Assembly: GCA_025201865.1 (NCBI GenBank) | Contig: MU602816.1 | Location: forward strand, 1-15,356 | Length of the DNA: 15,356 nucleotides | Reading direction: 5' to 3' | Source: Ramicandelaber brevisporus | Taxonomy: Eukaryota; Kickxellomycota; Ramicandelaberales; Ramicandelaberaceae | Shown here: in pieces, positions 1-9,990 of the stretch | Position numbering within the stretch: position 1 is the stretch's first letter | Layout: the number at the start of each line of letters is the position of its first letter | Made by a program: the position numbers and the translations under genes | Notes under the pieces: generated by a model | The model's input: only the letters and a program-made list of their open reading frames with translations | Database searches by the model: none | What the model was told of the DNA's origin: nothing

Positions 1-7
1 GCCGAGT

Positions 8-124
8 TTATATCTTGAAAGCTGGTACCTCACGTCCAGCACTTGTTTCAGTTGCACTAATCGCTCCTCGTTCCTCCCATCTGAAGTATCGGATACAAAG
101 ACACTTTCTGTGTGAAAATAGTGA
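8..124 (-). pseudogene. Possible 3' tail of a minus-strand gene or relic
   Basis: Between the left edge and the unknown membrane-protein gene I see only a short open minus-strand frame. It runs from just after a TAG (125-127) to a TAA at 8-10 and has no ATG. Its last residues read RWEERGAISATETSAG then REVPAFKI. These faintly resemble the C-terminus of the neighbouring protein at 291-2471, which also has a basic residue plus Trp about 22 codons before its stop and an Ile, Ser-Ser, Arg, Pro-Val spacing. A second minus-strand frame is open from position 177 to the left edge. Overlapping open frames suggest either chance or a frameshifted relic. The nucleotide match to the neighbour is poor. The rest of 1-290 shows nothing else I can support. 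Confidence 0.15.
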
Positions 125-290
125 CTACTGATGAAAAAGCAGTCCTGCTTTGGTGTTCCTTTTTGTAAAAAGAGGAATCAGACATTGTGTCTCCTTTGTT
201 CTTTGTTCTTTGACAAAAAGGATAAGCATGCTAGTTTAAGAAGGTAAAAAGAATGTTGCGAATATTGAAAGAGTTAAAGCAAATGAATGG

Positions 291-2471
291 TTATCCAATG
301 ACCTGAACTGGAGTACGTGGAGAACTGCGTGCCTCAACGATGACAGGCTCTTTTAGCCATTTTAAACGACCATACTCTCGAAGTCCGATGTCAACCACTG
401 CCACCACAGCAACGTAACGGCCTTTGCTGACCTCTTGAACAAAGAATGCTTTCCCAAATTTGGCTGAATATATTTTGCCACGAATGTTGTGCGCAGAGTC
501 GAGTAGTGCTTCACACGGTTTGATGGTGAAGGTGCGGACATTCTTCTCAACAACATGTTGAATCACGTACATCTCAAGTGGAAGCGGTGAAAATGACTCG
601 ATAAAATAGAAACCAGCACGATGAAGGCACGATGTTGTCCCAGGTCTGTCGATGAGTATGCCATTCTCTTTTGAATTGTTGGGTGGCTGACCAATTAGGT
701 TCACGTGAGAACCGGCGGCTGATCTTGAGACTTCGTCGCGAGACTCCAACAGTGCAGCTGTTTGACATCCAACGCAAGCGTATTTGGCGCTGGCAGCATC
801 ACTGAAATTAACGATTGCACGCCTGCACGATACAAAATCAGAGAATGTAGTGTCTGGCCAATACCAGTTATTAAGTGCACTTGCCAAACCAGTAAACACT
901 GCTATGAGCACGATAAGAACTGGACGAATGTCAATGCTCAACGTGAATTGACTTAAAATATTCTGTCCCACAACTATTCCAATGAGTATAGCAGCCATGC
1001 AGCTGAAGATGGCCAGAATACGCCAGTCAAATCGCAGTTCAAACTTTCCTCGTCGTAAGAGTCTATGTGCATACATCTCTGGAACCATAAGATCCGTGCA
1101 TGACGGGTGGGTAAGCATTTGCTGCTCTTCAAGGTGTTCCTGTTGTTCCTGCTGTTCTTGTAACATAAGAGTATCTGTCGTATCTTCAGTATCGATGTCA
1201 TCTTCGACTTCCATTGGCTCCAAATAATCAAACACACCATTGCAACGCAAAGGGCATGGTTTACTCGCATCACAGCGTAAACTACGAAAGTATAATCTAT
1301 CGTTATCATAAGGGTCGATAGTCCAAAAGCCCTGAACTTTTGATGTATCTGATTTGGAAAATAATTTTGTAAAATGAGTCGACGATTTGCGTTTATAAAA
1401 CGATAGGCATTTTGAATTGATAGCATTCCCAAGTGAAATACACTGTTGTGCATTACGTGGAACGATAGCAAAACCAGTAATACTCTCCAGGATAGTAAGT
1501 AGTGTTAAGTAACTAATTCCAGAATCCAAGAATATATCTGGAAGAGTATCATATATGAGGTTGGAGTCTACCATATCCATTTTAACGACGAGCATGGTTA
1601 CAAAAGTGAAATGCGAATAAGCACATGGGTCGATCTCCAACAGCCTTTTGATAATAGTTGACGAGTTCTTCTTGGTCAGTATATAGCACATAGTAGCAGC
1701 ACGAGCAAGCATTGGGATTTCTTCATTGCTTAAATGTACTCCAGGTCTCATTTTTATTATTTCATTCACCAATGTGCGAGTAAATCTTCTTAGTTTCTTG
1801 TGAATACTCTTTGCACTGTCAAGGATTTTTGGACAAGTGCCGGCTTTGTAAAATGGTGTAACTTCAGGCAAGTTAATCTCGTCGTCATCTGTAGTTATTG
1901 CAAGTAGAAGCATGTGACTGATTGCTTGCTGTAGTGTTCCAACATCTCCATTCTTCACATTGACATAAACACCATCTTCAGTTCTCCAAATTCCATAATG
2001 CAACAGTAATAATCCGACGCTGACAGTATCCAAAAATGATCCACAGTACTTCTGATTCATGAATTTGGGATGAGCCCATTTGAGTTTGGAGATATCATGC
2101 TGCGATGTTAATATCGTGCTGAGCTCGTTGATGACATCCATTAAATCTGAAACAGTTGTTGTATCTGGAGGAGGTGTTGCTGTTGTTGTATCTGGGTGTG
2201 TTCCTGGAGTCTGATCTTCTACTGGTATGGAGACATGATCGTTTTGGTTGGTTTCTGGAGGAGGGTTCCTGCTAGAGGTGTTTTGTATGAGAAGTGATGG
2301 AGTATGACGAAGGATGGAAATGATACGACTAAAATACGATGTGGCTGATGCATTGCTGTTGTCTGGATTTAGAACTGGAGAGTATGAATCGCTAATATCG
2401 TGGGCATTCTTCTCGCCAGATTTGACGAACTGGCTGAAGCTGGTGAACAGGCGTGATATGAAAGAGTACAT
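291..2471 (-). CDS. Unrecognised 726-residue protein with two membrane segments
   Basis: This is a single uninterrupted frame from ATG (2469-2471) to TAA (291-293). I do not recognise the family. Residues 1-105 are rich in Ser, Thr, Pro and Asn with repeated PDTTT units and are probably disordered. Residues 110-400 look folded and mostly helical, with a hydrophobic stretch near 150-160. A short cysteine cluster lies at 400-410 (C-x5-C-x3-C). An acidic then Gln/Glu-rich linker covers 420-451. Two hydrophobic segments at about 484-504 and 516-534 form a hairpin separated by a short polar loop. The C-terminal 190 residues are soluble-looking and contain C-x2-C near 566-569. No signal peptide is evident, so the simplest model is a hairpin-anchored protein with both large parts on the same side of a membrane. 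Codon use and length support a real gene; its function is unknown. Confidence 0.75.
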   Translation of the reverse strand: MYSFISRLFTSFSQFVKSGEKNAHDISDSYSPVLNPDNSNASATSYFSRIISILRHTPSLLIQNTSSRNPPPETNQNDHVSIPVEDQTPGTHPDTTTATPPPDTTTVSDLMDVINELSTILTSQHDISKLKWAHPKFMNQKYCGSFLDTVSVGLLLLHYGIWRTEDGVYVNVKNGDVGTLQQAISHMLLLAITTDDDEINLPEVTPFYKAGTCPKILDSAKSIHKKLRRFTRTLVNEIIKMRPGVHLSNEEIPMLARAATMCYILTKKNSSTIIKRLLEIDPCAYSHFTFVTMLVVKMDMVDSNLIYDTLPDIFLDSGISYLTLLTILESITGFAIVPRNAQQCISLGNAINSKCLSFYKRKSSTHFTKLFSKSDTSKVQGFWTIDPYDNDRLYFRSLRCDASKPCPLRCNGVFDYLEPMEVEDDIDTEDTTDTLMLQEQQEQQEHLEEQQMLTHPSCTDLMVPEMYAHRLLRRGKFELRFDWRILAIFSCMAAILIGIVVGQNILSQFTLSIDIRPVLIVLIAVFTGLASALNNWYWPDTTFSDFVSCRRAIVNFSDAASAKYACVGCQTAALLESRDEVSRSAAGSHVNLIGQPPNNSKENGILIDRPGTTSCLHRAGFYFIESFSPLPLEMYVIQHVVEKNVRTFTIKPCEALLDSAHNIRGKIYSAKFGKAFFVQEVSKGRYVAVVAVVDIGLREYGRLKWLKEPVIVEARSSPRTPVQVIG

Positions 2472-3077
2472 TGGTTCAAGAAAAAATGTTGCAGGTTGCG
2501 ATGAAAGTGTGTGAACGAGACGAGGGTTGTTGTCAGCGAGCAGTTGATCTCTTCATATCACTTCAAGAAGTGCTCGCCATTTCGAGCGCATGCATTGTTT
2601 GTTAAGTTGTTGAGTTGATACAGCTCACGCGAACAGTCGTTAACCTTCTTGGATATTTTTAACAACAGAGCGCGAGAACACACTCTGACTTTTAAACAGT
2701 CCTCGTGAACCGATAATTTGTAATTCTCAAATTGACTTCGTACTCACACTCGCCTATTTTTACATGCCCTTGCTCCACCTGCGTTTATCAGTGCGCACGC
2801 GCTTGAGCTTTAGGATCAATGCAGTGGGTTTCAAGGACTATGCAGTTGAGTCATCGATGGTGGAGATAATCTGAATCAGTCATGCTAGCCAGTGCAGCAC
2901 AATACAGTATTCTTTCCTGTTCATCATGTGGCGGTTAAACTGGAAAATCCAAACTCCTTCTACACATGCCACACACATACTTCTGACTGCCGTGTCTCGA
3001 CGATGAATTTGAATACAGACACACATTAAATTAGTAAAGACATGGATTATATAAGAACAATAGGATAAATTTGCAAA
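2472..3077. other. Intergenic: promoter of the membrane-protein gene and 3' region of ethanolamine kinase
   Basis: No convincing gene lies here on either strand. The right part must hold the 3' untranslated region of the minus-strand ethanolamine kinase gene, and the left part the promoter and leader of the minus-strand membrane-protein gene. I see no exact AATAAA downstream of the kinase stop. Short frames occur, such as a 26-codon plus-strand frame starting near 2927, but they have no supporting signal. Confidence 0.6.
2847..2853. promoter_or_regulatory. TGAGTCA, AP-1/Gcn4-type bZIP site
   Basis: An exact TGAGTCA heptamer lies about 375 bases upstream of the ATG of the membrane-protein gene. 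This is the optimal binding site of Gcn4/AP-1 family bZIP factors. One copy in about 600 bases has a chance of several percent, so its function is a guess. Confidence 0.2.
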
Positions 3078-4400
3078 TTATTGGGAGACTTTGAGAGACA
3101 AAATGAAGTCACGATCATTGTGATACTCTTCAAACCGCATCTTGGCATATCCGAGGTAGTCAAAATCAATATCAGACAGCTTGGCCTGCACAAGAGCCCA
3201 CAATCCCCAGTACACATGCGACACCAGCAGATACTTGTTAGCCTCCACAAACAGCGCCTCCAGTTCACTCTTCTCTGGCTTTCGGTCGTATGCAGCCTCA
3301 AAGTATGTGGATAACCAGGTCAGTTGCTGGCGACGGTTTGGAACACGGTCATACTCGCACTCGAATCCAGCATACTCTGCAAAGTGATTGCCAATGTCAA
3401 ATCCGCGCGGACCAAAGGCGCCGTACTCATAATCAATGAATGCAACTTGGTCGCACTCCGGATTGTAAATGATGTTGGCGCTCAGCAAGTCGTTGTGGCA
3501 AAAGACGATTGGAGAGTTGAGAGATGCCAGGTGTTCTTCGAGCATGTCGAGCTCAGCAGCCAGTTCGTCAACGTTGAAAGATGCAGCAAACAGAGCTTGT
3601 TTCTGTGGGTTATCATACTTGGCAGGAACTGCGCCGAGCCATTTGCGGAGAGTGACAAACAACTTGGACTGATGTCCACCAGCGCCAAACTGGTCGTAAT
3701 GAATACCATTGGCAACCTTTGGAACAGTCAGGCTGGCACCGTTACCATTGGCAGAAACGGTGACGGCCGGGGATCCTTGGACGGATGGAGATGGCGAGAT
3801 GGTTGGCGGCTCAGCAGTGGTATGCCACTCTGCCAATTTCTTTGCAATGAGCATCGAAATGTGTTTGTCAGCCATTTCCGGCACAGCGACCACGCGTCCT
3901 TCAATGTATCCATACACCAATCCGCCTTGAATCTTGGCATACAGTGGAGGGCACAGCCCCAAGTTGGCCAGTGTCCGCATGTTTCGCACCTCTTGGCCAC
4001 GGTCAATCAACACACTGGAGTTGTGGCCATACGACCGAATAAGGATGCACTCATTAGTGCGAGTGTTGCGGACCTTAACGAGCTTGTTTGTGATACCGTC
4101 CTTGCACTGCACAAGATCGAGCTGGCCGGCATCGGCATCGGACGTCCAGGCTGGGAATAGCGCCAAGGCTACAGTGCGAGCGTCTTCAAGAAGATGATCG
4201 TGGCGGACGCTCAAATTAAGAGTGAGCAAACCACTGCTGCTACTGTTGCTGCTGTTGCTGGTGCCACTGTTGCTAGTGCCGTCAACAGCGCCACTGTTTA
4301 AACTGATGGTGGTGGTGGTATTGGTATTGGTACTGGACATTGTTGCTGTGGCTGAAACTGGCTCAGATGAAGACACTGTTGTCGCTACTGCTGCAAACAT
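3078..4400 (-). CDS. EKI1: Ethanolamine kinase (choline/ethanolamine kinase family)
   Basis: This enzyme phosphorylates ethanolamine with ATP, the first step of the CDP-ethanolamine (Kennedy) branch of phosphatidylethanolamine synthesis; it is expected to be cytosolic. The 440-residue frame has the family order. GITNKL at 102-107 and the nearby IRSYG form the ATP-binding part. The Brenner motif HNDLLSAN is at 302-309, with catalytic Asp304 and metal-binding Asn309. FIDYEYGAFGPRGFDIGNHF at 321-340 is the choline-kinase motif with the second metal-binding Asp. The C-terminal WGLWALVQAKLSDIDFDYLG segment (398-417) is closer to animal ETNK proteins than to choline kinases, so I prefer ethanolamine as substrate; overlap with choline is possible. 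Residues 1-57 are Ser/Thr/Asn low complexity and 195-230 is a Pro/Ser-rich insertion, both probably disordered. The start is the first ATG of the frame. The gene is divergent from GAPDH. Confidence 0.92.
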   Translation of the reverse strand: MFAAVATTVSSSEPVSATATMSSTNTNTTTTISLNSGAVDGTSNSGTSNSSNSSSSGLLTLNLSVRHDHLLEDARTVALALFPAWTSDADAGQLDLVQCKDGITNKLVKVRNTRTNECILIRSYGHNSSVLIDRGQEVRNMRTLANLGLCPPLYAKIQGGLVYGYIEGRVVAVPEMADKHISMLIAKKLAEWHTTAEPPTISPSPSVQGSPAVTVSANGNGASLTVPKVANGIHYDQFGAGGHQSKLFVTLRKWLGAVPAKYDNPQKQALFAASFNVDELAAELDMLEEHLASLNSPIVFCHNDLLSANIIYNPECDQVAFIDYEYGAFGPRGFDIGNHFAEYAGFECEYDRVPNRRQQLTWLSTYFEAAYDRKPEKSELEALFVEANKYLLVSHVYWGLWALVQAKLSDIDFDYLGYAKMRFEEYHNDRDFILSLKVSQ

Positions 4401-4792
4401 CCGCTGGGTCTAACAAAGTTTGTTGTCGTGGCAGATTTGGTTTGTTTGTGTGAGAAAGAATAGAGGGAGGAGGAAGGGGGAAGCTGGCGAAGGAGTTGAC
4501 CAAAGGATAATGCAGTTGGTATTGCTGCTGTTGGTGTTGCTGGTGGTGGGAGGAGGATGTGAAAGGGGATAAAAGGTTGGATGATGTGGTGCACAATGCC
4601 AAGGGATGGATGGTCTGATTATTCTCTTTGTCGATGGGCGTCAGAAAGCATGTGACACTGAGGCCTGGCCTATCGATGGAAAAACAACGAAACAACACTA
4701 ACACCACCAACACTAACAACAATTGCCACAATGCACACATGCACACTCAATGCGCACCGCCACCGCAACATCCGCTTTATTCAATGACATTC

Positions 4793-4803
4793 ACTTCATG
4801 TGA
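4793..4803 (+). promoter_or_regulatory. UAS-INO-like element (ACTTCATGTGA)
   Basis: ACTTCATGTG matches the first ten positions of the yeast inositol/choline-responsive consensus WYTTCAYRTGS; the last base is A instead of G or C. It lies about 393 bases upstream of the ethanolamine kinase ATG and about 400 bases upstream of GAPDH. In yeast this element is bound by the bHLH pair Ino2-Ino4 at phospholipid-synthesis genes. Whether this organism has such regulators cannot be told from the window. Confidence 0.25.
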
Positions 4804-5014
4804 TGTGTTATACATCTCCGATACAAGACACCTGTTTTTTTTTTGTTTTTTAAACTTCAGCTTCGTTTCCATTTGAGTGAGTTCATGTTCTGCGGAAGCC
4901 GCCATAGCAAACGTAAACATAAACTTTATTTCACGGGGAGTTTCACGAGCTCCAAAGAACATCGGAACGAAGACCCGAACACGCGCTCGCTCCTGTGACG
5001 CTTCATCTCTATAG

Positions 5015-6226
<1,212 letters not shown>

Positions 6227-6561
6227 TTATGATAATCAAATCCTATGTTTCCATTTATAAAAGAAGAAAAGTATCTGTAAAAACAAAAGCGTTTCGTAGA
6301 TGCTTTGGATGAGTTAAATGGTTTAGATGAATCTTAAAAGCATTTGGAGAAGAGGTCTAGAGCAAGTGCAGTTGATCAGTGCAATTAATGAGAAAGAGGA
6401 GATGTTAGAGTGTTTAATAAAAAAAAAAAGAGAGAGAGAGTAAGAGAGAAGAGAAGAGTGAGAGAGGCTTGTAGCATTCAAAGAAGAAGAAGAAGAAAAA
6501 AAACAAGTGTAAAGATGGAGAGGAAAAACAAGAGAGTTTGAATTGTAGAGTATCAAGATTG
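6227..6561. other. Convergent 3' regions of GAPDH and CDC24, with A-run and GA-rich tract
   Basis: The two genes end facing each other across 335 bases. The plus strand is strongly purine-rich from about 6420 to 6530: an A-run runs into GA dinucleotides, then mixed AGAGAAG units, then GAA repeats near 6481-6500. No gene is apparent here. The tract probably belongs to both overlapping 3' untranslated regions. Confidence 0.6.
6416..6421 (+). terminator. AATAAA polyadenylation signal, probable GAPDH 3' end
   Basis: An exact AATAAA lies 190 bases after the GAPDH stop and runs directly into an A-rich tract. It is the best polyadenylation signal downstream of GAPDH. Fungal signals are loose, so other A-rich sites nearby may also be used. 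Confidence 0.4.
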
Positions 6562-9282
6562 TTACACTACAAAGAGATTGAGAGTAGGCAGCGAACCAGG
6601 TGGCGCTGTGCTTTGGCAATCTTCAATCGCGAGCTCAGTGTCATCATCAGACACCAGCAGCACCTTGTGACCCTCAGAGTCCAGATACTTCATGCGCAGC
6701 TGGCCTTTACGAAGCTGCATCTCGGCATCCGTCTCCTGAGCCAATCCACACAGACTAACCTTGCGAGCAACCTTGTCGAGAAGAGTAATGTAGTTGATAT
6801 CAACGGGTACCATGAGGATGAACGTGTCGCTGGCAAACGTAACCTTGACACGAAGAGTAGATGGGGATGCAACCGAGGCGATGCTGTTGCCCCAGTGCGA
6901 AGAGTGCATGGTACTGCTTGCACCACTAGCGGCAGTAGTCGGCGTTGCATTGATGATGCTGCCTCCGCCGCTGATCGGAGAGAACTGTGGATGGTATTGG
7001 TTGGCCAGTGAAGTGGCAATTGGAGCAAGTTGCTGCTTGGCATATGCGGCCTGCTGCTGGGGCACGGCTGCTGGTGGGAGCTGTGGAACTGGCTGGGGTT
7101 GGGTTGGATACACGCCGTAGTTGGCGGTTGGGCCGGTGGCTGGACCACTTGTGGATCTGGTTCCCTGGTAGAGTGCGTTGGAGCTTGGCATGCGAGCCAT
7201 GCGTGGAGTACCTGCACCTTGAGGCATTGGTGCGTTGGTGTTGAGCGAGAGCGAGCGATCCATCTGGGCAGTTAAGCCGTTCATGGCGGACTGCTGCTGT
7301 TGCTGTTGCTGCTGCGGCTGCTGAGACTGAGGTGGTTGAAGTTGGCCAGTGGCGTTAAAGTAAGACATATCAACCATGTTCTGGATCTCGTCAGCGTCCT
7401 GATCAAAGAAGCCATTGTTATTTTGCATTCGGCCGTCAGTAGGCCAGCCAGATGGATCAAAGTTCATATCATAGCGACCTGGTTCATTACCGACGCCAAT
7501 CATGTGCATCTGAAGCTGCTGGGATTGCAACAGTTGAGCTTCATTAAGCTCTCTCATTGGCTGAGCCTGCTGCGTCTGCTGCTGCATGTGCTCATAGTTC
7601 TTGCGTTGAGCCTCTGCAATCAAGTCTGTGAGAACTGAATGCCACTGGTTGAGCTGTTCTTCATTTCGTAATTTCAAGCTGAAGTTCTCCATCATTACAT
7701 CTAGCCAGTAGAGAGTTAATCTAAACTGTCCATTTTCGGATGTATTAACGATACGACGAATGCTGTGCAAGAAGATTCTTCCCTTAAGGGTAAGTCTCGG
7801 CAGGTTATCTTTGCCGTCTCTATTGTCTCTATTTCCTTTGCCAGTTCTATTAGTAGTGGTATTGCGTCGCTGAGTGTTGTTATTGGCGTTTTTATCAGAT
7901 TCTTTGCAGCAAATGAGTATATTATCAAACAAATAAATCAGCATCTCACGCTCCAAGTCACCAGTTGACATTACAAACTTTTCATGCAAATGCAATTCAC
8001 CCAAATCCTTAAGAGTATAGCCCTTCCAGTCATCAACTCTGCCCTCCAAATCCTTAACCAGATGATAATTTTCTTCTTTACGGCGCGTTTCATTGACTCT
8101 CTTCACTACTCTTTTAATGGCCGAGTTTCCATCCTCCAAATCAGTTACAATCGATGGATCCTTATCTTTGCAATACTTGATTAAGTCAGAGAGGATAAGA
8201 GGATATCTGCAAACTCTCTGAACCGGCTTGATTAAAAACGATGGCAGTTCAAAGTTAGGATCCAATACATGCGACAATGCCGCCAAGTTGCCTCGTTCAG
8301 CCACTGCCAGGTCAGATGCTCTTTTATGGTTGGCACAATACGGCTCGTATACACTGAAGCCATCTTCCATTTGCACAAACAATGCACCAAATCTTTGGTC
8401 ATCTGGGGGTAAATGAGCGTTGGCTTCTACACCAATCAAAAAGCGTCTTTGGAAATCAACCAGCGAGTTCAAATTAGCAAACAAGAATCTGACGGTTTCA
8501 TTGGACACCAAATGCGATTGCTGCAACTCAATCATGTAACTCTGTAATCTTTCCAAATCAGCCACATATTTACGCTCAGTGTCTAGCAATTCTGCAACCA
8601 ATCTGTCTCTATTGTCAACTGGTGCGCGCACTGCTGCCATCTCTGAGAATCTAATTGACTTGCTGCGCGTAGCGTTGCTAGCTAGCATATATCCACGTCT
8701 GTCAATTTCATCCAGCACAAGAGACACTGTCTTCATCACACGCACAAAAGAGTTTGTATCGTCTTTATACAAATCAGTGATTGTAAACAAATCCTCATCA
8801 GCTACAATGTGCTGAGTTTTGCAAGCTGATACAAACAAATAGACTGCCTTCTTTTGTGCATTTGCAAGTGATTTCTCTCCATCCAGCGAATCTGGAATTG
8901 GCTCAGATGGACGCAGCGCATTGAATAGCACGCATAAGCTGTTTCCCTGGCGAAACACAGTCCACAGCAGCTTTGTAGGATCTCTCAGTGCTGCATTGTC
9001 ATTTCCACCTTCGCTCTGCTGAGCCGCCTCCAAAAATGGTTCAAAGTTGGGAACACAGATTAATCGGTCAATCAGTCGCAAGCTGGATTGGTAAATGGAT
9101 GCTGCTGGTGATGGACGCGCATTCAGTGCTGGCTGTCCTGCTTGAGTTGAAGACTGCTGGGAGACCAGAGTGCTGGTTGAGGTGGTTGGCGTTGGTGGTG
9201 GCAAGTCGTTCACTCCACTTCCAGCAAAGCCTGCCTGGGAAGTGCCTCGACGACGGAATACAATCGGTCCTGGTGTGGCCAT
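6562..9282 (-). CDS. CDC24: Cdc24-type Rho guanine nucleotide exchange factor
   Basis: Cdc24 activates the GTPase Cdc42 and sets the site of polarised growth. The 906-residue intronless frame has the full fungal order. Residues 60-197 are the CDC24/calponin-homology-like domain (LLWTVFRQGNSLCVLFNALR at 105-124). Residues 225-400 are the DH catalytic domain; LIKPVQRVCRYPLILSDLIK at 350-369 is its conserved third helix region. Residues 405-560 are a PH domain carrying an Asn/Arg-rich insertion at 463-492. Residues 565-805 are a Gln/Pro/Ser-rich linker with eight consecutive Gln at 657-664. Residues 808-906 are a PB1 domain with the acidic OPCA strand (YLDSEGHKVLLVSDDDTEL, 866-884), the surface that binds the Bem1/Scd2-type scaffold. 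The linker probably carries regulatory phosphorylation sites. The first ATG gives a short disordered N-terminus and looks right. Confidence 0.95.
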   Translation of the reverse strand: MATPGPIVFRRRGTSQAGFAGSGVNDLPPPTPTTSTSTLVSQQSSTQAGQPALNARPSPAASIYQSSLRLIDRLICVPNFEPFLEAAQQSEGGNDNAALRDPTKLLWTVFRQGNSLCVLFNALRPSEPIPDSLDGEKSLANAQKKAVYLFVSACKTQHIVADEDLFTITDLYKDDTNSFVRVMKTVSLVLDEIDRRGYMLASNATRSKSIRFSEMAAVRAPVDNRDRLVAELLDTERKYVADLERLQSYMIELQQSHLVSNETVRFLFANLNSLVDFQRRFLIGVEANAHLPPDDQRFGALFVQMEDGFSVYEPYCANHKRASDLAVAERGNLAALSHVLDPNFELPSFLIKPVQRVCRYPLILSDLIKYCKDKDPSIVTDLEDGNSAIKRVVKRVNETRRKEENYHLVKDLEGRVDDWKGYTLKDLGELHLHEKFVMSTGDLEREMLIYLFDNILICCKESDKNANNNTQRRNTTTNRTGKGNRDNRDGKDNLPRLTLKGRIFLHSIRRIVNTSENGQFRLTLYWLDVMMENFSLKLRNEEQLNQWHSVLTDLIAEAQRKNYEHMQQQTQQAQPMRELNEAQLLQSQQLQMHMIGVGNEPGRYDMNFDPSGWPTDGRMQNNNGFFDQDADEIQNMVDMSYFNATGQLQPPQSQQPQQQQQQQQSAMNGLTAQMDRSLSLNTNAPMPQGAGTPRMARMPSSNALYQGTRSTSGPATGPTANYGVYPTQPQPVPQLPPAAVPQQQAAYAKQQLAPIATSLANQYHPQFSPISGGGSIINATPTTAASGASSTMHSSHWGNSIASVASPSTLRVKVTFASDTFILMVPVDINYITLLDKVARKVSLCGLAQETDAEMQLRKGQLRMKYLDSEGHKVLLVSDDDTELAIEDCQSTAPPGSLPTLNLFVV
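7291..7314 (-). repeat. CAG/CAA repeat encoding eight Gln in Cdc24
   Basis: Eight consecutive glutamine codons, CAG and CAA mixed on the coding strand, lie in the disordered linker between the PH and PB1 domains. Codon mixing suggests the run is tolerated or selected as protein sequence rather than being a pure expanding repeat. Length variation between strains is likely. Confidence 0.8.
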
Positions 9283-9330
9283 CTTTGTAACAATAAGAGA
9301 GATTACAGCTGGCTCGATTCCACTGTCTGT

Positions 9331-9410
9331 TACTACTGTCTGTTTCTGCTGTTGCTGTTGCTGTTGCTGCTACTACTGTCTGTTAACACTGCCTGTTACT
9401 ACTGTCTATT
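9331..9410. repeat. Three copies of a 14-base TACTACTGTCTGTT unit around a CTG/TTG run
   Basis: TACTACTGTCTGTT occurs identically at 9331-9344 and 9371-9384, and with one change (TATT ending) at 9397-9410. A CTGTTG repeat fills the gap between the first two copies. All lie within 130 bases upstream of the CDC24 ATG and so probably in its mRNA leader, where the sense strand would read AACAGACAGTAGTA. Confidence 0.75.
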
Positions 9411-9462
9411 GCTGTCTATTGCTACTGTTGTTGCTGCTAGTTATGACTACTTGATTTCAACA

Positions 9463-9880
9463 AAGAAAGGGAAAGACGAACGACAGAGAGAAAGCCCACC
9501 TACACAGAAAGAGAGAGAGAAGAGTGAACAAGAGTGAGTGAGATAAAGAGAGCAAAGGTGAAAGAGAGGGGATAACAAAACTTGCTAGATTGCTGGTGTG
9601 CGCAAGTGGATTACTGAAAGGTATACCTCACTATTGCGCGAGTCAAGGACGAGGACGAAGAAGGAAGAAGGAAGAGGCGGAGGCGGAGGAGGAGGGGGCA
9701 GTGGCCGAGAGGGAAAAAGAACGAGCGCAAGAAGAAAAAGAGAAACAGGGACCTCGTAGTGGGTACAAGGCCAACGAACGGCACGGCGACGGCGGACATC
9801 GACATTGGCACACAGAGACAAGGTATATCGAAAGGCGGACAGAGAGAGAAATAGAGAGAAGTAGAGAGAGAGAGTCAGCG
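9463..9880 (+). repeat. Purine-rich (GA/GAA/GGA) low-complexity tract
   Basis: Roughly 400 bases are dominated by G and A on the plus strand, in several blocks: GAGAGAGAGA near 9508-9520, GAAGAAGGAAGAAGG and GGCGGAGGCGGAGGAGG near 9656-9693, AGAGAGAGAAATAGAGAG near 9840-9860. Short mixed stretches interrupt it, notably 9585-9640 and 9745-9825. Such tracts can form triplexes and exclude nucleosomes. It covers the expected CDC24 promoter. Confidence 0.7.
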
Positions 9881-9990
9881 AGCCGCATGAGATTTCCTAA
9901 TTTGGAAATCGATCGTATAACTCCCCGAGAGACGAGTACTAATAAATCTAATATAACGGTGCAAGACTTTTACTCTGTTCTTTTGTTTAA

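Larger units (their letters stand above)
9283..9990. promoter_or_regulatory. CDC24 promoter and leader, plus 3' region of CENP-L
   Basis: This 708-base spacer lies upstream of minus-strand CDC24 and downstream of minus-strand CENP-L. Next to the CDC24 ATG, 9322-9440 consists of CTG/TTG and TACTAC-type short repeats. Beyond it, 9463-9880 is purine-rich on the plus strand, so pyrimidine-rich on the CDC24 sense strand. The last part (9890-9990) is ordinary AT-rich sequence and probably the CENP-L 3' untranslated region. A 134-codon plus-strand frame crosses the purine tract but looks like a composition artefact. Confidence 0.6.

Noticed and set aside
3324-4160. 278-codon plus-strand frame inside the ethanolamine kinase gene
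   Set aside because: It is a shadow of the minus-strand gene, whose catalytic motifs are unmistakable.
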